Source: Candidatus Omnitrophota bacterium (lineage in GTDB: Bacteria; Omnitrophota; Omnitrophia; Omnitrophales; JACROU01). Taken from it: a DNA stretch of 34,191 nucleotides. The stretch is from positions 1 through 34,191 of the forward strand of contig JACROU010000053.1 in the NCBI GenBank assembly GCA_016214265.1, given 5' to 3'. Below the pieces are notes generated by a model. It saw only the letters and a program-made list of their open reading frames with translations, made no database searches and was not told the DNA's origin. Shown here piece after piece: positions 25,551 through 32,968 of this stretch. The position numbers and the translations under genes were made by a program. How positions within the stretch are numbered: the first letter of the stretch is position 1; the number at the start of each line of letters is the position of its first letter.

Positions 25551-25875
25551 TTATTTTTCATCCCCTTCGGTGAATATAGTTTTCTGAATTCTCGGTCAAG
25601 AATCCCCATCAAAATAACATCTCTGAATTTCCCATCCACGAAAAACTGCTCCCTGGCCTTTCCTTCAATTCTAAATCCCATTTTCGTATACGTTTTAAGC
25701 GCCGGCTTATTTTGATCAACCACTCCAAGCCGCACTCGGTGAAGATTCAATCGGTTAAATGCATGGTCCAAAAGCAGCTCCGTAGCCTCGCGGGCATACC
25801 CTTTCCCCCAGAATTGGGTGTCTCTATGCCCCGCAGTAACAAGTTTTTATTTTCTAAAAAAGTATTTTTTTTCAC
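25547..25875 (-). pseudogene. GNAT acetyltransferase remnant with internal deletion and frameshift
   Basis: The last frame (to 25547) encodes only the C-terminal half of a GNAT enzyme: TAGHRDTQFWGKGYAREATE with the acetyl-CoA loop, then RVRLGVVDQNKPALKTYTKM and GF. Upstream in that frame there is a stop and no start. In another frame, right after the aminotransferase stop, GTG 25875 (GGAAT upstream) opens with KKNTFLENKNLLLRGIE, which looks like the first strand of such an enzyme. So the N terminus and the C-terminal half survive, out of frame, with about 75 residues missing between them. PseH or SpsD-type N-acetyltransferases are the likely ancestor. It keeps its overlap with the next gene. 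Confidence 0.7.
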
Positions 25876-25877
25876 AG

Positions 25878-27191
25878 TTATTCCAATTTTCTGAATATGG
25901 CTTCTACTCTTTTACCTTCCAGATATTTTTCTGCGCTACCGTTCCTGAGCGCGTTTTTCATAACTTCCATAGCATCCTCAAACACAGCCAATGTTTTTTG
26001 AATATCCTCCTGAGTGTGAGAAAACGTCATGTGCTGAACTCCCGTGAAAAGAACCCCGCCTTTGATGCATTCCTGCTGGAATAAACTTTTCAGTGAAAGA
26101 GCGTCCAATTCCGGCCCTTGGTCTTTCCATGTAATGAGCGTTCGGGGAGCTAGGCCTTTACATTCCGTTATGCCTTCCAGCCCTTTCTTTTTCGCAAGCT
26201 GATTGTATCCATCCTTCAAAATCTGTCCCATTTTCCACAAATAATCATGAACTTTTTTCTCGGACAGTTCAAGAATGGTTTCTTGTGCCGCAACAAGAGA
26301 CAAAGCCTCGCCGCCGAACGTGAACGAATAAAATACTTTGTCGAAAATTTTCATAATATCCCTTGAACCGGCTACCGCAGACAGCGGCATTCCGTTGGCA
26401 AGCGCCTTGCCCAAACACGTTAAATCAGGAATAACCTTGTAATACCCCTGGACCCCGGACATCCCGATTTTAAATCCGGTTACCACTTCATCAAAAATAA
26501 GCAGCGCGCCGTTTTTGTGCGCCAAATCTTTAACTTTCTGCAGAAAATTATCCTTAGGCTCTTCAAAGGTGCTTGGCTCCAAAATAACAGCGGCGATCTG
26601 ATTTTTGTTCTCTGAAAATATTTTTTCGAGCTGTTCTAGATTGTTATAAGAAAAGGTGTGGATCAGCCCCTTGTTAAACTCGGGCACGCCTAGATTTCTG
26701 GTCGTTGACGCGATAAACCAATCGTGCCATCCGTGATAACCGCCGCAGGCAATCTTCTCCCTACCCGTAAACGCTCTCGCGGCACGAATCGCACCCGTGG
26801 TAGCATCCGATCCATTCTTTCCAAATCGCACCATTTCCGCCGAAGGATTGTACTTAACGATTAACTCCGCAACCTCTACTTCAAGCGGATGCATCTGTGT
26901 GAACGTAATGCCTTTTTCAAGCTGGCGAATAATCGCCTGGTTAATTCTGGGATAACAATATCCCAAGATCACGGGACCAAGCGCAACGGCGTAATCAATA
27001 TACTCATTCCCATCGACATCAAATACGTGCGAACCCAAACCGCGGTCCAAGTAAATGGGCGCCACCCCTTGCACAAATTGACTCGGCCCCTTGCTGAATG
27101 TTTGCGTGCACGACGGAATAACCTTTTTTGCCCTCTCAAGCCATTCCAACGATCGCTTAATCGATTTCTTATTTGTTTTTAGGGTCTGCAA
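25878..27191 (-). CDS. Class III aminotransferase (glutamate-1-semialdehyde-aminomutase-like)
   Basis: 437 residues from TTG 27191, which has AGGAG seven nt upstream; ATG codons at 27215 and 27245 lack a site and extend further into the upstream gene. Typical marks: VFDVDGNEYIDYAVALGP, FGKNGSDATTGAIRAARAFT, GGYHGWHDWF, ILEPS, FDEVVTGFK (PLP Asp 234) and CLGKALANGMPLSAVAG (PLP Lys 262). This resembles GSA aminomutase, yet it is in a glycan operon with no other tetrapyrrole gene, so I expect a sugar or amino-sugar precursor as substrate. It may replace the absent DegT/PseC-type aminotransferase or supply an amino-acid substituent. Overlap of 23 nt with the upstream gene. Confidence 0.87.
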   Translation of the reverse strand: MQTLKTNKKSIKRSLEWLERAKKVIPSCTQTFSKGPSQFVQGVAPIYLDRGLGSHVFDVDGNEYIDYAVALGPVILGYCYPRINQAIIRQLEKGITFTQMHPLEVEVAELIVKYNPSAEMVRFGKNGSDATTGAIRAARAFTGREKIACGGYHGWHDWFIASTTRNLGVPEFNKGLIHTFSYNNLEQLEKIFSENKNQIAAVILEPSTFEEPKDNFLQKVKDLAHKNGALLIFDEVVTGFKIGMSGVQGYYKVIPDLTCLGKALANGMPLSAVAGSRDIMKIFDKVFYSFTFGGEALSLVAAQETILELSEKKVHDYLWKMGQILKDGYNQLAKKKGLEGITECKGLAPRTLITWKDQGPELDALSLKSLFQQECIKGGVLFTGVQHMTFSHTQEDIQKTLAVFEDAMEVMKNALRNGSAEKYLEGKRVEAIFRKLE

Positions 27192-28197
27192 TTTTTTGCT
27201 CCTTTTCCATAACATACTTGAATATTCGTTGAACCCCTTTGCCATCGATCATTTTCTTCGCGTTCTCAAACACACGGGTACGGGCGGCAGTATTATTTAA
27301 AATTTTAGACAGGCTACGCTTAATTTTTCCCTCTTCAATTAAATTTCCCTCTCCCAAATAAAACGCGGCTTTGCGCCCACCCCAAAACTTTCCTGTTTTT
27401 GCCTGTAAAGAATTCTGCGCCAATATCACGCAGGGTGTTCCAAAATAAGAGCTCTCATACGCAGTAGCCCCGCCTGCCGTAATCGTTAAATCCGCCGACT
27501 TCATCATGCGGAACACTCGTCTCGGAAGCAGATCCGTAAAGCAGCTCACATGACGAGAACCGTTCTGCGTTAACTTTAGAATCCTTGATTTGTCATTTAA
27601 CGTTCCCAATATAATAACAATTTTAAGTGACGGAGCGATTTCTTTTAAGCATTTCAGGACTTTTTCGGTTAAGCCATTTTTATCATTCCCTCCAAAGGTA
27701 ATCAGAACGGTCCGAACCCTATTCTTCAACACGCCATTAGGTTTAAACTTTATCAACTCTTGATTGAGAGGATAATAATCCGGTCCAAGCAGCATGCGGT
27801 CACTTTTCAGGTTATGCAAAGAACCCGCGAACAAATTCGGATTAACAATCCCGACATCCTTGCGCTCGACTTTATTCCAATCCTCGAGCGAAAACCAGAT
27901 TTGATTAGCATTTTTCGTAAAACGATTGATACTCGAGGGTTTATACAAATCAAAAAAAACAATCCGGGAATTACTTGTCTTTATAAAACGATCTATTTGT
28001 TTATCATCCGTCAGAAAATGTACAGCCCCTCGAAAATTTTTGTCGAGCAGCTTATTGCTTATTCTCTTGCCTCTCACCAAAATCTCAACCTGATAATTCC
28101 TCCTGAAACTCAAAGCTATTGCTAAAGAGCGGTGAAGATGCCCTGCTCCGACTATCGGGTTGTAGTCCAAAATAAACAGCGCCTTTGATTTCAGCAT
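27169..28197 (-). CDS. PseG/SpsG-like UDP-sugar hydrolase or glycosyltransferase
   Basis: 342 residues, GT-B fold. N-terminal VGAGHLHRSLAIALSF holds the PseG-type H20 (GxGHxxR), followed by IVFFDLYKPSS, VLITFGGNDKNGLT (PseG has SFGGSD) and TITAGGATAYESSYFGTPCV (donor-binding). In pseudaminate synthesis PseG removes UDP from the 2,4-diacetamido sugar to give the free hexose that the NeuB-type enzyme condenses with PEP. Sequence drift from PseG is clear, so it could act on another UDP-sugar. No obvious ribosome site; 6 nt after the enolase-family gene. Confidence 0.83.
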   Translation of the reverse strand: MLKSKALFILDYNPIVGAGHLHRSLAIALSFRRNYQVEILVRGKRISNKLLDKNFRGAVHFLTDDKQIDRFIKTSNSRIVFFDLYKPSSINRFTKNANQIWFSLEDWNKVERKDVGIVNPNLFAGSLHNLKSDRMLLGPDYYPLNQELIKFKPNGVLKNRVRTVLITFGGNDKNGLTEKVLKCLKEIAPSLKIVIILGTLNDKSRILKLTQNGSRHVSCFTDLLPRRVFRMMKSADLTITAGGATAYESSYFGTPCVILAQNSLQAKTGKFWGGRKAAFYLGEGNLIEEGKIKRSLSKILNNTAARTRVFENAKKMIDGKGVQRIFKYVMEKEQKIADPKNK

Positions 28198-28203
28198 CGC
28201 AAA

Positions 28204-29319
28204 TCACACACGACTGTCATAAGCCGATTCAATTTTCTGTGACGAGCCTATTTCATAATAACTTTTTTTCTCAAGCGCCAGGCTCTTCTCATCAATATTT
28301 AAGGCTTTCAACGCCGGAAAATGCCAAATAAAATTCTCAACATCAAAACGGTCCCGGTTAAGTGGATTCTTCATTTTGCAAAAACCGTTCATTTCTCCCG
28401 CAAGCATTCCGGACAGCGAGCTCCAAACCCGGCCCTCATAGAAACAAGAAATATCCGTCGCCACGCCATTCCCCATGATGACACCAAGCCTCAATTCTTG
28501 CGCGTATTCAGCAAGCTTCCGCATATCCTCACAAGCTCCATGCTTCGCAAGTTTCAATTTAATCCACTGAACTCCGATTTCTTTTGATCGTTTAATATCT
28601 TCGGCGTTGTAAATCGACTCATCGAGCATGATGGGCACTCCCTGCCGCTTACATAGCTGTGCCGTTAAATCCCAATCATCAATTCCGAACGGCTGTTCCA
28701 AGTACAAAGCAGGATATTTTGAGATCAGGCCGCAGAATTTTTCTGCGGATTCCAAATTCAGGCTTTGATTCGCGTCGAAACGTATCTGAAATTCCCGCAA
28801 TAAAGACGACTGCGAATATTTACGCAACATCTTCAGCTCTTGCTCAACATTACTTCCTATTTTAATTTTTATGGATTTGCATCCGTTTTGAAGCAACTTC
28901 CGCGCATCGTCCTCCGTTTGCTCGTTCAAACCTAACACGCCGATTAAAGGAATATTGCCGGCATCGGAATTCGCTACTGAAGCATGCCTGTCTTGAAGGG
29001 GCATCAGATTTTCAATGGCGAGTTCGATAGCAGACGTCTTAAAATATCCCCTAGCTCTATCAGCGCGAATAATGCCGAATGCCTCTTCGATGTTTTTTCC
29101 AACAATCTTCTTACTGAATCCCACAAGAAAATCCCAAATTTCCTCAGGGGTATCAAAATGATACCCGGGCAAAGCGCAAACTTCTCCCCAGGCCGAAGCA
29201 TCTTTTGTACTCACGTTAACAACAAAAGCATCAAAGTACAAAAGCGTTCCCAAAGCAAGCTCATAAGGCTTTGACAGCGGCAAACTCGATCTCCAGATTT
29301 TTATGTGACGGATAGACAT
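28204..29319 (-). CDS. Enolase-superfamily enzyme (muconate-lactonizing/dipeptide-epimerase subgroup)
   Basis: 371 residues. The N-terminal capping domain is at about 1-125. The barrel carries the expected catalytic set: KIK (K151/K153), metal ligands D182 (RFDANQ), E208 (LEQPFG), D233 (MLDES), and the opposite-face lysine K256 (IKLKLAKHG). Two Lys on opposite sides are the hallmark of 1,1-proton-transfer racemases/epimerases and of OSBS. In glycan loci such enzymes are rare. Known relatives epimerise L-Ala-D/L-Glu dipeptides or race N-acyl amino acids, so this one may set the configuration of an amino-acid substituent together with the ATP-grasp ligase next door. No menaquinone genes nearby speak for OSBS. 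Specific substrate unknown. Confidence 0.85.
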   Translation of the reverse strand: MSIRHIKIWRSSLPLSKPYELALGTLLYFDAFVVNVSTKDASAWGEVCALPGYHFDTPEEIWDFLVGFSKKIVGKNIEEAFGIIRADRARGYFKTSAIELAIENLMPLQDRHASVANSDAGNIPLIGVLGLNEQTEDDARKLLQNGCKSIKIKIGSNVEQELKMLRKYSQSSLLREFQIRFDANQSLNLESAEKFCGLISKYPALYLEQPFGIDDWDLTAQLCKRQGVPIMLDESIYNAEDIKRSKEIGVQWIKLKLAKHGACEDMRKLAEYAQELRLGVIMGNGVATDISCFYEGRVWSSLSGMLAGEMNGFCKMKNPLNRDRFDVENFIWHFPALKALNIDEKSLALEKKSYYEIGSSQKIESAYDSRV

Positions 29320-29323
29320 TCGG

Positions 29324-30367
29324 TTACTCTTTTTGAAAGATAAGTTTTTTTAATTCCGACTTGGAAACATAAAAATCATCGAAAGAACGGATCATAACTT
29401 TGCCCATCTCGTAGTCGTGGCATTCTTTAATATCGTTACCCAAAGCGACCTGTACGCACAAATACGGAAAATTAATCCCGCAAAAAACAGGCAGTGAGCT
29501 ATACCCCCAGAGCCTCGGATTCAAATCCATAACGTGCGGCTTATTGTTTTTAGGGTTCACCATGAATTCAATATTTACCGGACCTCGCCACATTCCAATT
29601 TTTTCAATAATATTTTTCGACCATTCAAGAATCATGGGGTTTTGAATTGGCTCTCCAACAATAGCCGGACCACCAAAGGGATACATGGTCTTCAAGCTTC
29701 TGGATTGAAAGCTTACTTTGAGTTTATGATTATGATCGAAAATCAAACCGCACAAGAGAATTGAGCCGGCCTGGCCTGGAATAAGCTCTTGCACAATAAT
29801 TCCCTCTTCATAGTCTTCGCGCAATTCAACCGCTTTCGTCGCGAGCATAGAATAATCATTAACAATGCAAAAACCTCTGGCCCCGTGAGAAATCCGCGGC
29901 TTAATGATTGCGGGAAAATTTATTTTCTCTAATTGTTTAATGTCCGATTCGTTTTGAATTTCAAAAGTTTCGGGATGCGGAATCCCCAAATCAGAGGCGA
30001 TTTGATTAAGTAACAACTTATCAACCCCAAGCATCAATCTCTCGAATTCGGGAATTGGGATGGAAACGCCATGCTCCCTAAACGCCCGAAGATGTTTTGA
30101 GAGAACCAAAATCTCATCTTCAAGACAAGGCAATATAACGCTAATTCTGTGTTCCTGAACGATCTTCAACAACGCTGAAATGTATTCGTTTTCTTGTAAC
30201 GCCATCGGAACGATGAAACTTTTTATTTCCGGGAAACGATACAAGCCCGGCGCGTAGGTATTTGCGTCTGAGACAAATAATTCAATATCCTCACAAGGCA
30301 TCAAAGCGCGTAGCGCATTGAAGCCCGGAGGCGCGCCAACTGCTGTAATCAAAACTCGAGTTTTCAT
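29324..30367 (-). CDS. ATP-grasp ligase
   Basis: 347 residues with the carbamoyl-phosphate-synthase-like ATP-grasp layout. Pre-ATP-grasp Rossmann-like part RVLITAVGAPPGFNALRAL; central FPAIIKPRISHGARGFCIV (ATP Lys K156 and glycine-rich loop), EGIIVQELIPGQ, then VNIEFMVNPKNNKPHVMDLN followed by PR (metal-binding DLNPR; usual form ExNPR). Such enzymes activate a carboxylate as acyl-phosphate and join it to an amine or other nucleophile. In sugar loci they can attach amino acids. The gene overlaps the beta-propeller gene by 4 nt and precedes the enolase-family gene by 4 bp. Substrate cannot be told from sequence. Confidence 0.85.
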   Translation of the reverse strand: MKTRVLITAVGAPPGFNALRALMPCEDIELFVSDANTYAPGLYRFPEIKSFIVPMALQENEYISALLKIVQEHRISVILPCLEDEILVLSKHLRAFREHGVSIPIPEFERLMLGVDKLLLNQIASDLGIPHPETFEIQNESDIKQLEKINFPAIIKPRISHGARGFCIVNDYSMLATKAVELREDYEEGIIVQELIPGQAGSILLCGLIFDHNHKLKVSFQSRSLKTMYPFGGPAIVGEPIQNPMILEWSKNIIEKIGMWRGPVNIEFMVNPKNNKPHVMDLNPRLWGYSSLPVFCGINFPYLCVQVALGNDIKECHDYEMGKVMIRSFDDFYVSKSELKKLIFQKE

Positions 30368-31824
30368 TCGTTCCTATCCTTCAGCATAAAATCTCTAGCT
30401 GTTATATTGATCCCATTTTTATTCACACCTGTGAAAAACAAGCGGTACTTATTCTCGCTTAACTCAATCACTTTCGAAGGCCGATTGGATTCAATTCCGG
30501 AATACGGAACCGGAATAGCCGCACTCCAGCGTCCATCACGATTCGTACACGAAATAAAAACCTGTTCGCGATTTTTATTCATTTGCGCGACTTTTATCTT
30601 TTTCTTAATCGAAGGAATATTCAATTCACAATCTTTCACTGACGAAATCCACGACGACAGGTAATTCTTAACGCGATATTTTCCGTTTGGCAAATTGCAT
30701 GTAAACTTTCTGTCTTCGTGCGAATAAAACATTTCTTTGTTAATACCGTCGCCCTTAATCCGACACATGGCCTCTACCGTTTTATTAAAACCAAATCCCT
30801 TTTCACGAGAATACAAGCAATCACTTTGCAACAATCTGCGGTAACACCCTTTTAAATATTTACCGGCCCGGGGATCGGCATTTCTTCTAAAATCAAAAAC
30901 GAATCTATTCTTTGGGTCATTTAAGGATTCGACAACGACACCATTCCATACCCAGCAATGATTTCCGGAAGTTCTATTCGTCTTGATTGTCTCCTCAAAC
31001 CTCCCGTTTTTAATCTCACACACAACCTCTGCTTCACACGGGTCCCAGAAATCCGAGTGCCACACCACCCAAACTACCCCCTTGGAATCGCGGCTGATTC
31101 TTGGCCGCGCAACTTTGACATCCGACGTGAAAATACTTTTGGGTCCACTCCAATCTCTGCCATTGTTACTTTCGGAGATGAAAACATGCCACTTTCCATC
31201 TTTTTTCCCGGCACACGCCAGCAGCAAATCTCCCGAAGTATTCATACATATATCCGCGCACTCAACGGGAAAATCAAAAATATTCTTCGCCTGAACTTTC
31301 CATTTGTTTTCTTCAGTCGATTTCGCAATTCCCAAACTCAAGCCATCACGACCCGTAAAGCACATCCAAAGAGGGCCCGCCCCACTCCTTGCGAATGCGG
31401 GATAACTCGTGTTTTTGATGCTCTTAAGGGGCATGCATATATTTTCATTAGCCTTGCCGGACCTGAAATTAGCAATCCAGACATTGCTGCTTCCCGCATT
31501 TTTGAAAGGCAACACACCGGGTTTTCTCCAAGAATGCCACCCCATCAGAGCGCCTTCAGGCAATGCAAGCCATCTGGGACCGTTATTATACCCATCTCCG
31601 TTAATGACCGTTTTTGGATGTGATATGGAACACAAATTCCATTCAGAAGATAAAATTTTTGATGGCTTAGGGTGAGTTGCCGATCCGTAGTCATACCGTG
31701 CCAGCCGCCCCGAATTCTCGGAATGATTCCAGGTAGCGTCCGGTGCCAGGGAAATGTTCGGAGTAGATATAAATGTTTCTTTTCCGAACGCGATATGCTT
31801 ATTAAACGAAGTTCTCAAATTCAT
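30364..31824 (-). CDS. Putative BNR/sialidase-like beta-propeller protein
   Basis: 486 residues, poor similarity to any family I know. Repeated Trp/Asp-containing strands (PSYPAFARS..LWMCFTG, DLLLACAGKKDGKWHVFISE, ARPRISRDSKGVVWVVWHSD, SNRPSKVIELSENKYRLFFT) suggest a beta-propeller. SESNNGRDWSG resembles an Asp-box (S-x-D/N-x-G-x-x-W) of sialidase-type propellers. There is no signal peptide or membrane segment, so it stays in the cytoplasm unless exported in another way. It is translationally coupled to the ATP-grasp gene. It could be a sugar-binding or lyase/hydrolase-like biosynthetic enzyme or an assembly factor; I do not assign a reaction. Confidence 0.55.
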   Translation of the reverse strand: MNLRTSFNKHIAFGKETFISTPNISLAPDATWNHSENSGRLARYDYGSATHPKPSKILSSEWNLCSISHPKTVINGDGYNNGPRWLALPEGALMGWHSWRKPGVLPFKNAGSSNVWIANFRSGKANENICMPLKSIKNTSYPAFARSGAGPLWMCFTGRDGLSLGIAKSTEENKWKVQAKNIFDFPVECADICMNTSGDLLLACAGKKDGKWHVFISESNNGRDWSGPKSIFTSDVKVARPRISRDSKGVVWVVWHSDFWDPCEAEVVCEIKNGRFEETIKTNRTSGNHCWVWNGVVVESLNDPKNRFVFDFRRNADPRAGKYLKGCYRRLLQSDCLYSREKGFGFNKTVEAMCRIKGDGINKEMFYSHEDRKFTCNLPNGKYRVKNYLSSWISSVKDCELNIPSIKKKIKVAQMNKNREQVFISCTNRDGRWSAAIPVPYSGIESNRPSKVIELSENKYRLFFTGVNKNGINITARDFMLKDRNE

Positions 31825-31832
31825 GACAGACT

Positions 31833-32858
31833 TTAGAAAACTTCCTCTAGCGTATTCACGGATTGCTTGAGAGGTTTTCCAATAAGACCGTTTATATCTT
31901 CCGCTCCTATTTCTTTTCTCGGTCGGAGCATAATCAGGTCATTCATCTGTATCAGCTGTCCCTTTGAAAGCGGCGTGACGGCATAAACACCTCGGCGAGC
32001 CCTTAACCGCCTAGGAAGTTCTGACTCTTGCGGAGTTTTGCTTTTGTTGCCTAAAGCAGTTTCAAGCGCCCTTATTTTCTCTATCAAACTCTTCAGCTCT
32101 TCAGGTTCCATAGAATGGGGATGATCTAACCCCTCCTGTCTTCGCTTTAGGGTGAAATGTTTCTCAATCACACAGGCCCCCAAACTGACGGCACCCAAGG
32201 CGGAAATTTCGTCTAAAGTATGATCTGAGAATCCCACCAGACAGTTGTATTTTTCTCGAAGCAAACTAATAGCTTTCAAATTCTGCTCTTCCAATTTAGC
32301 CGGATAATTCGTCACGCAATGCAGCAAGATCAATTCCGGATTATTTGTCCGACGAATAATTTCAACCACGGATGAAATCTCGTCTAAATTAGCCATTCCG
32401 GTCGAAAGCAATAATGGCCTGCCTATTTTTGCGATTTTTTCCACCAACCCGTGATACGTTAAGTCACCGGAAGCGACTTTGTACGCCGGAGCGTTAAACT
32501 TTTTCAAGCAATCCACAGCCGCTTCATCAAACGGCGTAGCCAAAAATTCTACCCCCTCGCGCTTTGCAAATTCCATCAACTGTCCTAGCCAATCAAGAGG
32601 AAATTCATATTTCGCGAGTTTCTCATGAATCTCCGGAAATTCTTTTTTGTTTACAAGCGTGTCAGCTCGGAACAACTGAAATTTAATCGCGTCTGCATTT
32701 GCCCGCTTCGCCATCCTAATAAGCTGTTTTGCTGTCTCGTAATCACCATCATGATTACTGCCCGCTTCGGCGATAATGTAGGCAGGACAGCCTTCTCCCA
32801 CCTTTCGATTTCCAATACTGAACCTGACTTGATATGGATGACTATCATTTACGCTCAT
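31833..32858 (-). CDS. NeuB/PseI/SpsE-type nonulosonic acid synthase
   Basis: Condenses PEP with a 6-carbon N-acyl sugar to give a nine-carbon sialic-acid-type sugar acid. 341 residues from ATG 32858 (AGGA in the preceding TTAGGACATTTT); the ATG at 32873 has no site. Barrel motifs: IIAEAGSNHDG, AIKFQLFRADTLV, FLATPFDEAAVD, KVASGDL, LLSTGMAN, HCVTNYPA, and metal His H213 (SDHT) and H234 (EKHFTL). The SAF (antifreeze-like) C-terminal domain spans about 285-341. The segment after EKHFTL reads EGLDHPHSMEPEEL, close to the GPDHxxSLEPDE of the family. Whether it makes Neu, Leg, Pse or another acid cannot be settled; the PseB-type partner argues for Pse- or Leg-like sugars. Confidence 0.92.
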   Translation of the reverse strand: MSVNDSHPYQVRFSIGNRKVGEGCPAYIIAEAGSNHDGDYETAKQLIRMAKRANADAIKFQLFRADTLVNKKEFPEIHEKLAKYEFPLDWLGQLMEFAKREGVEFLATPFDEAAVDCLKKFNAPAYKVASGDLTYHGLVEKIAKIGRPLLLSTGMANLDEISSVVEIIRRTNNPELILLHCVTNYPAKLEEQNLKAISLLREKYNCLVGFSDHTLDEISALGAVSLGACVIEKHFTLKRRQEGLDHPHSMEPEELKSLIEKIRALETALGNKSKTPQESELPRRLRARRGVYAVTPLSKGQLIQMNDLIMLRPRKEIGAEDINGLIGKPLKQSVNTLEEVF

Positions 32859-32968
32859 AAAATGTCCTAACATTGATAAACATTTTTGTCATTCGCGATG
32901 ATTGCAAAAAAACAACGCGAAGAAAGAAAAGAATTCAAAATAGCCGCTCGAGGTCCCGGGTCGCTATC
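32859..32968. other. 110-bp gap between the synthase and dehydratase genes
   Basis: It holds the synthase's Shine-Dalgarno and a purine-rich stretch on the plus strand. No convincing promoter or hairpin. Confidence 0.4.

Noticed and set aside
30958..31623. 221-codon plus-strand open frame opposite the beta-propeller gene
   Set aside because: Antisense to a gene that is translationally coupled on both sides; no ribosome site or recognisable domain.
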